The notes: generated by a model from the letters alone, not told the origin. 64,000 bases of DNA from Nitrospira sp. (GCA_002634385.1 NSJL01000005.1:62001-126000); one strand, 5' to 3'; positions 27,892 through 37,124 are shown, counted from the first letter of the stretch. Program-made: numbers and translations.

Positions 27892-28299
27892 ATGAATGAT
27901 CATAAGAAAAGTTTGCCGGCAACGCTCAAAAAATATAGAGCTTTTGGTGGTCTTGGAGCTGCTATAGGCGGAATGATAGGGGGATATATCTCCGTGTTGA
28001 AGGGTAATGCTATCTATGCAGGCATTGGGGGAGGCTTGGGATCTATTGTCGGCATTATGATTAGTGTGATCCTAGGACGCAATATTAATAATACAAAGAT
28101 GCTTAAAACTAATGGAAACGTTATGTATATCGTTTGGGGATTGGCGAGCTTTCTTCTTGCTTTTGGAGGTGTTGTAGGTTTTATATTGACCAAGGAATGG
28201 GTGTTGCTTATAGGCGCTATCTTCTTTGGAGTTTGCGGTATCATCTACTTCCTAACGAAGGGTAGGATCAAAAGGATAAAACGGGACGGTTCTATTTGA
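27892..28299 (+). CDS. Four-helix membrane protein, putative immunity protein
   Basis: 135 residues with four hydrophobic segments rich in Gly and Ile (AAIGGMIGGYISV, AGIGGGLGSIVGIMISVIL, IVWGLASFLLAFGGVVGFIL, LIGAIFFGVCGIIYFL) and a basic tail. It resembles no family I recognise. It follows the RHS gene by 42 bases and is, like the RHS tip, clearly AT-richer than the neighbours. In polymorphic toxin loci the gene directly after the toxin tip usually encodes the cognate immunity protein. A membrane location would fit a tip acting on or from the inner membrane. Function is inferred from position. Confidence 0.65.
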   Translation: MNDHKKSLPATLKKYRAFGGLGAAIGGMIGGYISVLKGNAIYAGIGGGLGSIVGIMISVILGRNINNTKMLKTNGNVMYIVWGLASFLLAFGGVVGFILTKEWVLLIGAIFFGVCGIIYFLTKGRIKRIKRDGSI

Positions 28300-28334
28300 T
28301 AAAACGGGATTGAGGAGGGCAAGAGGCTGCAAAT

Positions 28335-28454
28335 ATGCCGAGGGGAGCTCGAGTAGCACCGAATGAATATGTCTATCATGTTTTGACGAGAGGGAATAAT
28401 CGGCAGAATGTATTCAAGAGCCGGAGCGGTAAAGGTACGGCTCTCTTCAATTGA
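28335..28454 (+). pseudogene. RAYT (REP-associated tyrosine transposase) N-terminal remnant
   Basis: A 39-codon frame starts with MPRGARVAPNEYVYHVLTRG and continues NNRQNVF. This is the conserved N-terminus of Y1/TnpA-REP transposases, which begin MPRxxR...YHVxxRGNNRQ.VF. After VFK the similarity ends and a stop follows, so the HUH and catalytic Tyr parts are gone. A GAGGAGGGC ribosome site survives. It is a relic between the immunity-like gene and the adhesin. Confidence 0.75.
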
Positions 28455-28546
28455 CTCCGTATACGAAGTACCCGATCCGTCTGCACCGACTCTTCGCATA
28501 CAGTATGAGCTGTAAGGGAAGCAAAGACAACCGGAAGGAGATACTG

Positions 28547-31500
28547 ATGACAAGTCGACACCTGCTGAAAAGTTTAGTGCTCTTTATCATTTTCGGATGT
28601 GCTCTCATTCCCTTCCCTGCTTATGCTGATGAAGTGACCCAGACATATACGGCAGGGCAAAGCGGGACATTTGTGGTGCCTGACGGAGTTACGCAGCTTC
28701 GGGTGACAATGTGGGGGGGCGGGGCAGGCGGCTATGCCGGACGCTCAGGTTCTTTGAATGGTACCGCCGGAGGCGGAGCCGGTGTCATCGTCGGGTACAA
28801 CCTGACGGTGACACCCGGACAGAGCATCAGCTACTCGGTGGGTACGGGCGGACTGGGAGGGCAGAGCCAGGATACCTTGGGAAGCCCGGGAGGCAATACA
28901 ACATTCGGCAATCTCATTGCATACGGCGGCAAGATCGGCACGAGGGCTGGCGCCAGCGGTGGGGCGGGCGGTAACGCCACAGACGGCACGTACACGGCCA
29001 TTGGGGGCGCCGGAGGAACGACATCGACGAACGGAGGCAATGGGCAAGCAGTCAGTGCCGGCGGCGGTACCCTCTATGGAGGGGGAGGGGGCGGTGCTCC
29101 TTTCTCCTATAGCGACTGTTCTACCGGACTTGGAGGGACAAGTTACAGCAATACCACCGCTTGCGGAGGATATGGCGGAGGCGGTGGGGCAAGCTATGGA
29201 CCGGGAGGGAATGGATACAGGAACTCTACGCAGGCCGATTCGGGTGTCAACGGAGGCGGAGGCGCCGGCCTGTGGGCCGGGGCAGGGTATCCTGCGGGCA
29301 ATGGAGGCAATGGGTCTCTGCAGATAGCCTACTCGACTTCTCCCACGACCTACACGGTGACACCGACGGCGGGAACAGGGGGGAGCATCAGTCCGTCCAC
29401 ACCGCAGACGGTAAGCAGCGGTGCAACGGTCTCCTTCACGGTTACCGCAAATACCGGATACAGCATCGCATCGGTGACGGGCTGCAGCGGGACATTGTCG
29501 GATAGTACGTATACAACAGGGGCAATCACGGGGAATTGTACAGTCACGGCTTCCTTTACCGCCGTGGGCTCTGAAGTGACCCAGACATATACGGCAGGGC
29601 AAAGCGGGACATTTGTGGTGCCTGACGGAGTTACGCAGCTTCGGGTGACAATGTGGGGGGGCGGCGGAAGCGGCGCTCACAGCAACACCAATGGTGGCGG
29701 TGGCGGAGGGGCAGGAGTAATATCGAACTACACCTTAACCGGGCTGACCCAAGGTAACACTATCGCATATTCGGTGGGTGTCGGTGGGGCCTCGCCTTCG
29801 AGCGGCAGTAATGGCAATGCTGGCGGAAATACAACCTTCGGCTCTCTGGTTTGTTATGGTGGCGGCGGTGGGATTGCTGCTGCTGGTTCGGGAGCTACCG
29901 GGGGAGTTGGTGGAAATGCAACCGATGGCGTGGTAACGGCTCCTGGCGGTGCCGGGAATCATCCGGGTGCGGATGGCGGCACACAATCAGCAGGTGGCGG
30001 GACGCTGTATGGTGGTGGTGGCGGCGGTAAGGGCGGGTATACCGATAGCACCGGGGGGGCGTCCTACAGCAACACCCATGCCGCGAATGGTTACTACTCC
30101 GGAGGGGGTGGGGCCAGCTATGGTGCAGGGACAAACGGTGCGCCTCAGAGTGGTAGTTCGAGCGCTGCGTCAAATGGGGGGGGGACGGGAGGAATAGCTG
30201 GCGGTAGCGCTGGCTCAGTTGGCAAGGGCGGCGATGGGTTTCTGCAGATATCCTACACGACTTCTTCCTCTTCTCCCACGACCTATACAGTGACGCCCTC
30301 GGCAGGAGCCGGGGGAAGCATCAGTCCGTCCACACCGCAGACGGTGAGTAGTGGCTCAACCATATCTTTCACCATAACTCCTACTACCGGATACAGCATC
30401 GCATCGGTGACGGGCTGCAGCGGGACACTATCGGGCAATACGTATACGACAGGAGCGATCACGGGAAACTGTGCGGTCACGGCTTCCTTCGCCGCTTCTA
30501 CTTCTACTTATACTGTGACGCCCTCGGCTGAAGCAGGGGGGAGTATCAGTCCTTCGACACCGCAGACGGTAAGCAGCGGTGCAACCGTCTCCTTCACGGT
30601 AACCGCAAATACCGGGTACAGCATCTCGTCGGTAACAGGGTGCAGCGGGACACTATCGGGCAATACGTACACAACAGGAGCGATTACAGGGAATTGTACT
30701 GTTACGGCCTCATTTGCCGCTTCGATTCTCTCCTCGGTGATACTTACCCCGACCACGGTAGGAGGCGGTACTACCGCCCAGGGAACGGTACAGTTAAGCG
30801 GTCCGGCGCCGGAGGGAGGAGCCCCTGTCAGTCTCCTCAGCAGTGATCCGTCCACGGCAAGCGTGACGGATACAGTGATGGTGGCGGCAGGGGCAAGCAG
30901 TGCGACTTTCTCGGTGAGCGCGCAGAAGATAAGCAGTACGGCATCGGTAACCATTACGGCAAGCGACAGCAGCAGCACAAAAACCGCTTCGCTGACGGTA
31001 AGCCCGTCGAGTCTCAGCGAGACGATGAAGTATCGGTATGACGACCTGAACCGCCTTGACAGAATGGAGCGTATAAGCAGCAGCGGCACCACCGAAGGGA
31101 TCGAGCTCGTCTATGACGAATTGGGAAACCGCCAGCAGAGGAATATGATTTCTTCGGGATCTCAGGTGGGGGTCTCCTCGGTGACGCTCAATCCGACCAC
31201 CGTAGCGGGTGGCGCCACTTCGCAGGGAACAGTGACGCTGAGCGGAGCGGCACCGAGCGGCGGAGCGGTAGTGAGCCTCAGCAGCGGCAATACTTCGGCG
31301 GCGAGCGTGCCGGCAACGGTGACAGTAGCGGCAGGGGCGAGCAGCGCGACCTTTACGGTAAGCACCACAGCCGTGGCGAGCACAACAGCAGTATCCATTA
31401 CTGCAAGCTATAGCGGAACCTCACAGAGCGGATCACTGACGGTTACCACGAATCCTGTCTTTTCCGACGTTGCCTCCACCTACTGGGCGTATACCTATAT

Positions 31501-31990
31501 TCTCTCTGTCTACAACGCCAGGATTATGGGCGGCTGCTCACAGAATCCCCTCGCGTTCTGTCCCTCCTCTCAAGTGACACGGGGGGATACGGCAGCCTTT
31601 CTCATCAGGGCCAAATTCGGGGAGAGCTTCACGTACACCCAGACCCCCTACTACACCGACGTACCGGCCAGTCATCCGTACTTCAAATACGTACAGAAGA
31701 TGAAAGATACAGGCATTACTACAACAACCGGTATCTATGACGTGAATCGGGCGGTCACACGGGGGGAGACAGCGGTGTTCATCATCAGGGCCAAATACGG
31801 GGAGAGCTTCACGTATACGCAGACCCCGTACTACACCGATGTGCCGGCCACCCATGCGTACTTCAAATACGTGCAGAAGATGAAGGATGCAGGCATCACG
31901 ACAACAACGGGTACCTATGATGTGGAGGGGACGGTTGCACGGGAGCAGATGGCTGCATTCCTCGCCCGGGCCTTCTTAGGCATGCAGTAA
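28547..31990 (+). CDS. Glycine-rich surface adhesin with SLH domains
   Basis: 1147 residues from the ATG at 28547 (GGAAGGAG upstream). Signal peptide about 1-27 (ends AYADE). Two glycine-rich domains each start with the same segment (EVTQTYTAGQSGTFVVPDG). Three copies of a beta repeat with SISPSTPQTVSSG and TGCSGTLS come next, then two Ig-like modules (LTPTTVGGGTT and LNPTTVAGGAT). Between the Ig modules lies a single RHS-like YD segment (KYRYDDLNRLDRMERI). The C-terminus carries three SLH repeats (FSDVASTYWAYTYI, YYTDVPASHPYFKYVQKMKD and a similar third). SLH domains anchor proteins to the cell envelope. Adhesion is inferred from architecture. Confidence 0.85.
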   Translation: MTSRHLLKSLVLFIIFGCALIPFPAYADEVTQTYTAGQSGTFVVPDGVTQLRVTMWGGGAGGYAGRSGSLNGTAGGGAGVIVGYNLTVTPGQSISYSVGTGGLGGQSQDTLGSPGGNTTFGNLIAYGGKIGTRAGASGGAGGNATDGTYTAIGGAGGTTSTNGGNGQAVSAGGGTLYGGGGGGAPFSYSDCSTGLGGTSYSNTTACGGYGGGGGASYGPGGNGYRNSTQADSGVNGGGGAGLWAGAGYPAGNGGNGSLQIAYSTSPTTYTVTPTAGTGGSISPSTPQTVSSGATVSFTVTANTGYSIASVTGCSGTLSDSTYTTGAITGNCTVTASFTAVGSEVTQTYTAGQSGTFVVPDGVTQLRVTMWGGGGSGAHSNTNGGGGGGAGVISNYTLTGLTQGNTIAYSVGVGGASPSSGSNGNAGGNTTFGSLVCYGGGGGIAAAGSGATGGVGGNATDGVVTAPGGAGNHPGADGGTQSAGGGTLYGGGGGGKGGYTDSTGGASYSNTHAANGYYSGGGGASYGAGTNGAPQSGSSSAASNGGGTGGIAGGSAGSVGKGGDGFLQISYTTSSSSPTTYTVTPSAGAGGSISPSTPQTVSSGSTISFTITPTTGYSIASVTGCSGTLSGNTYTTGAITGNCAVTASFAASTSTYTVTPSAEAGGSISPSTPQTVSSGATVSFTVTANTGYSISSVTGCSGTLSGNTYTTGAITGNCTVTASFAASILSSVILTPTTVGGGTTAQGTVQLSGPAPEGGAPVSLLSSDPSTASVTDTVMVAAGASSATFSVSAQKISSTASVTITASDSSSTKTASLTVSPSSLSETMKYRYDDLNRLDRMERISSSGTTEGIELVYDELGNRQQRNMISSGSQVGVSSVTLNPTTVAGGATSQGTVTLSGAAPSGGAVVSLSSGNTSAASVPATVTVAAGASSATFTVSTTAVASTTAVSITASYSGTSQSGSLTVTTNPVFSDVASTYWAYTYILSVYNARIMGGCSQNPLAFCPSSQVTRGDTAAFLIRAKFGESFTYTQTPYYTDVPASHPYFKYVQKMKDTGITTTTGIYDVNRAVTRGETAVFIIRAKYGESFTYTQTPYYTDVPATHAYFKYVQKMKDAGITTTTGTYDVEGTVAREQMAAFLARAFLGMQ
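28630..28722 (+). repeat. Exact 93-bp direct repeat, copy 1
   Basis: Identical to 29572-29664 (offset 942). It encodes the start of each glycine-rich domain of the SLH adhesin. Its exactness at the nucleotide level points to recent duplication or gene conversion. Confidence 0.85.
29572..29664 (+). repeat. Exact 93-bp direct repeat, copy 2
   Basis: Second copy of the 28630-28722 repeat. The glycine-rich stretches that follow the two copies are related but have diverged. Confidence 0.85.
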
Positions 31991-32011
31991 GGACAATTTG
32001 GAGATCGGCAC

Positions 32012-33052
32012 ATGGGGACCTTCTGGGCAATAGACAACCCGACTCCTTTGGGAAAGCCGGTTTACCTCAGATGGCTTATGACAGAGTACTGCAACTACCG
32101 GTGCACGTACTGTTTCTTTGAAAACCACTCCAGGGACCATCGGTATCCTGTACCTGTCACACGGAGGGATATACTACGTAACCCGCTGAAGCTATTGAAG
32201 TTAATAAAGGATAAGAGAAGAAACAGCTGTCATGCGTTCACCAATTTCTCGCCAAGCCGCTGGGCCGATGCCTTCGAAAGGTTTTTTCCACAGCAGGTCG
32301 TGCTCTCCATTACCGACGGAGAGCCTTTTCTTGACAGGACGAATTTCCGGGCTCTCCTTCTCCGGCTAACCGCGATGAAGCATGTCGTCCATATCCGGAC
32401 CGACACGAATGGGACATGGAATCCCCTCTTTTTTGAGGGGGTTGACTGGAGGAAGATATCCCTGAATCTCTCCTACCATCCCTCGATGATTCCCCTGGAG
32501 ATGTTCACCAAAGCGGTGAAGGAAAAACTGGACCGGGGCGTACAAATCGGCATGGTGAATTACGTTCTGGCTCCTCTGCAGCTTTCATTCTTCGAGAAAA
32601 TTAAGGATGCTATGGTCCCCCTGGGAGTTTTCGTCAATGCAAATGTCTACGTGGGGCCCATGACGCAGACAGAGAAAGGATATGCGCTTTACAAGAAATA
32701 CACCCCTTTGATCGACGTTACGTTAAGGACAAATGAGATCCATTCGACCGGGGAACTATGCATGTATCCTGCGCTTGCCTATGACTTGAACCCCATGGGC
32801 TATGCCAACGTGGGATGTTTCCCCCGCATCAACGGAGACTTTATCGCCTCGCGTCTTCCCGAACGGTTCTCTGACAGGGTGCCCTGTCCCGCTACCGCCT
32901 GTAATTGTGGATGCCTTGATAAGTATGCCTTCTTAAAGCAGGTGGGCAGGGGAGTGAAAATGGATTTGCTGGAAGAATATGTGGAAGCCTGCCGCTTGCA
33001 CCGGGGTGAGTATGTTGTGTCCCGGACGGGAGAGGGCTCTCATGCCGCATAA
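32012..33052 (+). CDS. Radical SAM protein with C-terminal cysteine cluster
   Basis: 346 residues. The radical SAM cysteines are in TEYCNYRCTYCFFE near residue 27-34. TDGEPFLDR matches the glycine-rich SAM-binding GGEP strand, with Thr-Asp replacing Gly-Gly. The C-terminal third contains LCMYP, GCFPRING and CPATACNCGCLDKY, reminiscent of the extra Fe-S (SPASM/twitch-like) region of peptide- or carbohydrate-modifying enzymes. GGAG lies 8 bases before the ATG. The next gene, a lipoprotein deacetylase-like protein, overlaps it by 11 bases. The substrate is unknown. Confidence 0.82.
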   Translation: MGTFWAIDNPTPLGKPVYLRWLMTEYCNYRCTYCFFENHSRDHRYPVPVTRRDILRNPLKLLKLIKDKRRNSCHAFTNFSPSRWADAFERFFPQQVVLSITDGEPFLDRTNFRALLLRLTAMKHVVHIRTDTNGTWNPLFFEGVDWRKISLNLSYHPSMIPLEMFTKAVKEKLDRGVQIGMVNYVLAPLQLSFFEKIKDAMVPLGVFVNANVYVGPMTQTEKGYALYKKYTPLIDVTLRTNEIHSTGELCMYPALAYDLNPMGYANVGCFPRINGDFIASRLPERFSDRVPCPATACNCGCLDKYAFLKQVGRGVKMDLLEEYVEACRLHRGEYVVSRTGEGSHAA

Positions 33053-34019
33053 GGCAAAGGGGAGCATCGCTCTCCTTTTTGCCCTTTTCCTTTTCTCCTG
33101 CGCCGGGGGGAGCTCCGGAAACGGAGCACAAGAGGAATCGGGTCTCTCTGCGGCCTATCCCTCGGCGAGCCCCTATTACTTCATTGCCGTGCACATGGAG
33201 CCGTACCATTCGCAGCCGCTCCAGAAGGAGAGAATCGCGGACGAGTACTGCTTACTGGAAACAATGGTGGAGAAGGCAAATGGATACACTATGAAGCTTA
33301 CCCTCATGTTCTCCGTCCCCTGGGTCGAGTATATTATGGAGAGCCCTGAGAGGATTGCAGAGGTGCAGCAGTGGCAGGAGCAGGGCCATGAGATAGCTGT
33401 CCACCATCACGATATCTACGGGGGTACCTGGGACGGGTTTACGGAATACTCCTCGGAGGAGGCGGTACGGCTGAGAACGGAGAGGGCAGGGAGCGCGGAG
33501 GAGTACCGGGGTACCCTTGCGGATCTCATGGCAGTTCTGGGGAAAACACCTTTTTCTTTCCGCTCCGGCTGCACCAACGAGGAGTATGATAAAAACAGCA
33601 TGCCCGATGAGATCATCTGCAGTACCTGTTCGGGGTATGCAGGCTTCGGGGAGCCCGGCACGACTCTCGCGGACAAGGAGAATCCGGACCGGGGGAGAAA
33701 CGCCTTCATCACCACCGGCATGTGGAAGGGGATACGGAGGAAGTGGTTGTCGCACTTCCTGATTGACTCCGACTTAAACCGCAAGGACGCACAGGATACT
33801 TTCTCTTCGATGGAAGGGGGCGAGGTCTTCGGCGGATTGATGCACTCCCAGAAGGACGAGCTCTCCCCTTTTATCTCCTTCCTGGAGTTTCTGCATGAGA
33901 AAGACCCGTCAGGCGGAAAGAGCCGGACGGTTTCTGAGATCATCAACGGCGGGATCCTCCCGGAGAGGGAGATCGCGGTGCCCCGCTATCTTGAGGAGTA
34001 CAAGGATTTCTTTCTTTGA
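33042..34019 (+). CDS. Lipoprotein, polysaccharide-deacetylase-like
   Basis: 325 residues. The lipobox LFSC-AGG near residue 18 indicates a lipoprotein. The core has features of the NodB-like fold: FIAVHMEPYHS, MLVEKANGY-like helix, EQGHEIAVHHHDIYGG (histidine-rich metal motif) and FSFRSGCTNEEYDKN. The classical first DD motif is not obvious, so it may be a divergent deacetylase or a related TIM-barrel protein. The ATG at 33042 with GGGAGAGG is chosen; it lies inside the end of the radical SAM gene, so the two are translationally coupled. Confidence 0.7.
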   Translation: MPHKAKGSIALLFALFLFSCAGGSSGNGAQEESGLSAAYPSASPYYFIAVHMEPYHSQPLQKERIADEYCLLETMVEKANGYTMKLTLMFSVPWVEYIMESPERIAEVQQWQEQGHEIAVHHHDIYGGTWDGFTEYSSEEAVRLRTERAGSAEEYRGTLADLMAVLGKTPFSFRSGCTNEEYDKNSMPDEIICSTCSGYAGFGEPGTTLADKENPDRGRNAFITTGMWKGIRRKWLSHFLIDSDLNRKDAQDTFSSMEGGEVFGGLMHSQKDELSPFISFLEFLHEKDPSGGKSRTVSEIINGGILPEREIAVPRYLEEYKDFFL

Positions 34020-34155
34020 AGTGAGGAAGTAGTTAACATTATAAAAAAAGCGGCTTGTTATTTCGGGAGAACAGTAACCGGTTTCAGATAATACCCCCCT
34101 CTTGCGGACTACAGGTGGATTTTTGGAGGATACTTCTGGTAGGATTTCCTTTCAA

Positions 34156-35697
34156 ATGCTCCTGCACCACCGTTTTATAAAGATTGCGAAAAGAGAGGGG
34201 AGCAAACCCGCCTTTATCGACCTTACCACGAACAGGCGGATCTCCTATTCCAAGGCACTTATCGGCTCCCTCATCCTTGCGGAGAAGATCCGGAAATGCG
34301 GAGAGGGCTTTATCGGTATTATGCTTCCCACCACTGCGGGATGCGCCCTCTCCCTGATCGGCTCCCTTCTGGCCGGGAGGACCCCGGTGATGATCAACTA
34401 TTCCACCGGGGCGGAGGCAAACGCCCGCTATGCGCAGAAAAAATGCGGCTTCACCACCATAATTACTTCCCGCGCCCTGCTCGAGAAGATTGCCTGTCCG
34501 GAAGTGGAGGGGATGGTCTTTATCGAGGATATCATGGAGGGTATTTCCGTTACGGATAAAGTAAAGGCCGCCTTGAGAGCGAAGCTGCCCCTCCCGTTGC
34601 TCCTCCGGAGCGTTCACCGGGGGCATCCCGACGACGATCTCGTCATCCTTTTCACCAGTGGCAGCGAGAGGGACCCCAAGGCGGTGCAGTTGAGCCACCG
34701 CAACATCTCATCGAATATCGAGAGCTTCAGCGAAATGGCGGGAATATCAGGGGAGGACAGGATGCTTGCGAATCTCCCTTTTTTCCATATCTTCGGCCTC
34801 ACGGTCAACCTCTGGACTCCCCTGTATCATGGAATGACCGCCGTCTGTTACTCCAATCCCCTTGACTACCGGATGGTATGTACCATTGTCCGGGAGCACG
34901 AGCCCACCCTGATGGTGGGCACCCCCAGCTTCTTGTGGGGATACCTCCGCAAATCGGAGCCGGGGGACTTCGGCAGCGTACGTCTTGCCGTGTGCGGTGC
35001 CGACAAATGCCCCGATGCGCTGCGGCAGGAATTCATGGAAAAGCACGGAGTAACCCTTTACGAAGGATACGGCACCACGGAGACCTCCCCGGTTATCTCG
35101 GCGAATGTTCCCGGGCATAACAGGCCCGGGAGCATCGGAAGGGTTATCCCCGGGGTGCAGGTGCGTATCGAAAATTATGAGACCGGCGAAGATTGCCTTC
35201 CCGGGCAGGTGGGGAGGATCCTGGTGAAGGGAGACCTCGTCATGAAGGGATACTTCGACGACTTCGAGGAAACCTCCATGCGCATCCGCCACGGCTGGTA
35301 CGATACCGGGGATATGGGATATCTGGACAAGGACGGGTTCCTGTGGCATGCGGGACGGCTGAAGAGATTCGTGAAGATCGGCGGAGAGATGGTCTCCCTG
35401 GTGTGGGTGGAGAGTATCCTGGAGAGATTCCTTCCCGAGGGGGCTTCCTGCTGCGTGGTGGAGGTCCCTGATCCCGTGAAAGGTGCGAAGATCGTCGCCG
35501 CGGTGACGCACGGGATGGAGGAGAGGAAGGTACTGCGGCAGATGGCGGAGCACCTTCCCAACATTGCCTTGCCGCGTCAGTTCGTGGTAATTGAGGAGCT
35601 CCCGAAGATGGGCAGCGGGAAGATCGATTTCCGCCGGGTCACCGAGATGGTGTCGGATATACTGCAGGGGAGTGCGAAAGGCCGTTGCAACGGATGA
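34156..35697 (+). CDS. AMP-forming acyl-CoA/acyl-ACP synthetase
   Basis: 513 residues. ANL superfamily motifs are present: the P-loop-like ILFTSGSERDPKAVQLSH, the YEGYGTTETSP motif, GWYDTGDMGYLDKDGF, the hinge GRLKRFVKIGGEMVSL and the C-terminal catalytic Lys region PKMGSGKIDFRR. It resembles the synthetase half of Aas and other fatty-acid:ACP ligases, activating a carboxylate as acyl-AMP. The start is uncertain: a TTG at 34102 would add 18 residues; ATG 34156 begins with the family-like MLLHHRFIKIAKREG. It is 136 bases after the deacetylase-like gene. Confidence 0.82.
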   Translation: MLLHHRFIKIAKREGSKPAFIDLTTNRRISYSKALIGSLILAEKIRKCGEGFIGIMLPTTAGCALSLIGSLLAGRTPVMINYSTGAEANARYAQKKCGFTTIITSRALLEKIACPEVEGMVFIEDIMEGISVTDKVKAALRAKLPLPLLLRSVHRGHPDDDLVILFTSGSERDPKAVQLSHRNISSNIESFSEMAGISGEDRMLANLPFFHIFGLTVNLWTPLYHGMTAVCYSNPLDYRMVCTIVREHEPTLMVGTPSFLWGYLRKSEPGDFGSVRLAVCGADKCPDALRQEFMEKHGVTLYEGYGTTETSPVISANVPGHNRPGSIGRVIPGVQVRIENYETGEDCLPGQVGRILVKGDLVMKGYFDDFEETSMRIRHGWYDTGDMGYLDKDGFLWHAGRLKRFVKIGGEMVSLVWVESILERFLPEGASCCVVEVPDPVKGAKIVAAVTHGMEERKVLRQMAEHLPNIALPRQFVVIEELPKMGSGKIDFRRVTEMVSDILQGSAKGRCNG

Positions 35698-35724
35698 CGT
35701 GTCTCCCGATCCGGGAGGCGCGTT

Positions 35725-36738
35725 TCAGGGGATAATCGCGTATTTTATCCCCTCTCCCTTTGCCAGTCTCTCGAACGCCACCGGCAGATCGGAAAGCGGA
35801 TACGTGCTGCTGATCAGCGGAGAAACATCGATGGACCCTTTCAGGAGTGCATAGGCCTCCCTGACATCCTGCGGGGTGAAATGAAAAGCCCCCTTCAGGG
35901 TTATTTCATCGTAATGGAGCCTGCAGGTGTCGTAGGTCGCTTTTGTGCCTCCCTTGCAGCCGCCGAACAGGACCACCGTCCCGCCCCTTCGGGCATAGTC
36001 CACCGCGTGCTCCCATACTTCCACCTGTCCCGTGCATTCGAAGACATAGTCGAACCCCATGCCGCCGGTGAAGGAACGGACCTCTTCCGCCAGTTCGCCG
36101 GGGGAGGCGGTTCTGTCCGCACCGAACTGCTGTGAAAAATGCAGTTTCTCCGGGTTCCTTCCGTTCATCAGGACCTTCATCCCCTTTGCCCTGGCCAGAG
36201 CACAGTGCAGGAGTCCGATGGGACCGGTACCGATGATAAGGGTCCGGTCTCCTTTTTTCAGGGGAAGGCCCCGCATCCCGTGGACCACACACGAGAGGGG
36301 CTCAAGGAAGGCCGCCTCCTCGAAGCGCAGGGTGCGGGGTTTGCGATAGAGATTCTGTCTTACTATCTCCGCAGGGAGCAACAGATATTCGGCATAGGCC
36401 CCCAGTACCTTTGTGCTCATGATCCTCTCGCAGAGATGGAACAGTTTTTTCCTGCAGTATCCGCAGGTACGGCATGGGGCGCTGTGGACCGCCATGATCT
36501 CGTCCCCCGCTTTGAAGCCCCTTACCCCCCTGCCCGTCGCCGCTATGATCCCCGAGAATTCATGACCGAATACGCCGGGCATGGGGATAAGGGAATGACC
36601 CCGTAGGAAAGCCTTCAGATCGGTGCCGCAGGTGAGGGCCGCCTTTACTTTGACCAGCACTTCTCCGCGGGAAGGCTCGGGACAGGGGACCTCCCGCATC
36701 TCTATCACACCAGGCTGTATAAGGAAGCTGGCGATCAT
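35725..36738 (-). CDS. Zinc-dependent medium-chain dehydrogenase
   Basis: 337 residues. The catalytic zinc block is LTCGTDLKAFLRGH with GVFGHEFSG. The structural zinc lobe is CRTCGYCRKKLFHLC. The Rossmann motif is IIGTGPIGLLHCALARAKG. It is a paralogue in family, but not a close copy, of the dehydrogenase at 19.7 kb. The start ATG overlaps the stop of the small membrane gene (ATGA at 36735-36738). The substrate is unknown; COG1063 enzymes oxidise sugars, polyols and other secondary alcohols. Confidence 0.87.
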   Translation of the reverse strand: MIASFLIQPGVIEMREVPCPEPSRGEVLVKVKAALTCGTDLKAFLRGHSLIPMPGVFGHEFSGIIAATGRGVRGFKAGDEIMAVHSAPCRTCGYCRKKLFHLCERIMSTKVLGAYAEYLLLPAEIVRQNLYRKPRTLRFEEAAFLEPLSCVVHGMRGLPLKKGDRTLIIGTGPIGLLHCALARAKGMKVLMNGRNPEKLHFSQQFGADRTASPGELAEEVRSFTGGMGFDYVFECTGQVEVWEHAVDYARRGGTVVLFGGCKGGTKATYDTCRLHYDEITLKGAFHFTPQDVREAYALLKGSIDVSPLISSTYPLSDLPVAFERLAKGEGIKYAIIP

Positions 36739-36971
36739 CCGTTGAGCGTAATCCTTCCGCCGTACCACTGCCCGGCAAGGGCGGCAAGAAAAAAGAGAGG
36801 TACATACCGGTAATCGGTATGCGCGAGAAGCCTTGCAGCGATCACAAGAGGAACGGGCACGTGCACGCAGAGAAACCACTTCAGGGAGAACCTTCTGGAG
36901 TGCTTTCTTATATAGCCGAAGGGGAGGTTGAGAAGAAAGGTAAAGAACGTAATGAGCAGAACAATGGACAT
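36735..36971 (-). CDS. Small membrane protein coupled to dehydrogenase
   Basis: 78 residues with hydrophobic stretches at about 1-17 and 30-47, plus a third weaker one at about 55-68. No known family recognised. The four-base ATGA overlap with the dehydrogenase argues that it is a real gene and translated with it. It could anchor or regulate that enzyme, or belong to a small-molecule permease-like family; this is inference only. Confidence 0.55.
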   Translation of the reverse strand: MSIVLLITFFTFLLNLPFGYIRKHSRRFSLKWFLCVHVPVPLVIAARLLAHTDYRYVPLFFLAALAGQWYGGRITLNG

Positions 36972-37094
36972 GATACATAAAATTATAGTTGATGGCGGCT
37001 GATTAGTTCAACAAGAGTGTATTCAAACGTGGTGTTGCAAGGAGGGTCTCTTCCGGCCCGTTTCTCGCTGTGCAGCCGTAATAAGAAAAAAGCC

Positions 37095-37124
37095 TTGACA
37101 AAGGTAAGTTGATGTGACTATACT
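37095..37124 (+). promoter_or_regulatory. Promoter of cytochrome c gene (iron-island type)
   Basis: TTGACA (37095-37100), 18 bases, TATACT (37119-37124). The same unit with the same spacing recurs at 55910-55939 before the second P-type ATPase cluster. The palindrome at 37124-37138 overlaps the last -10 base. Confidence 0.75.
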
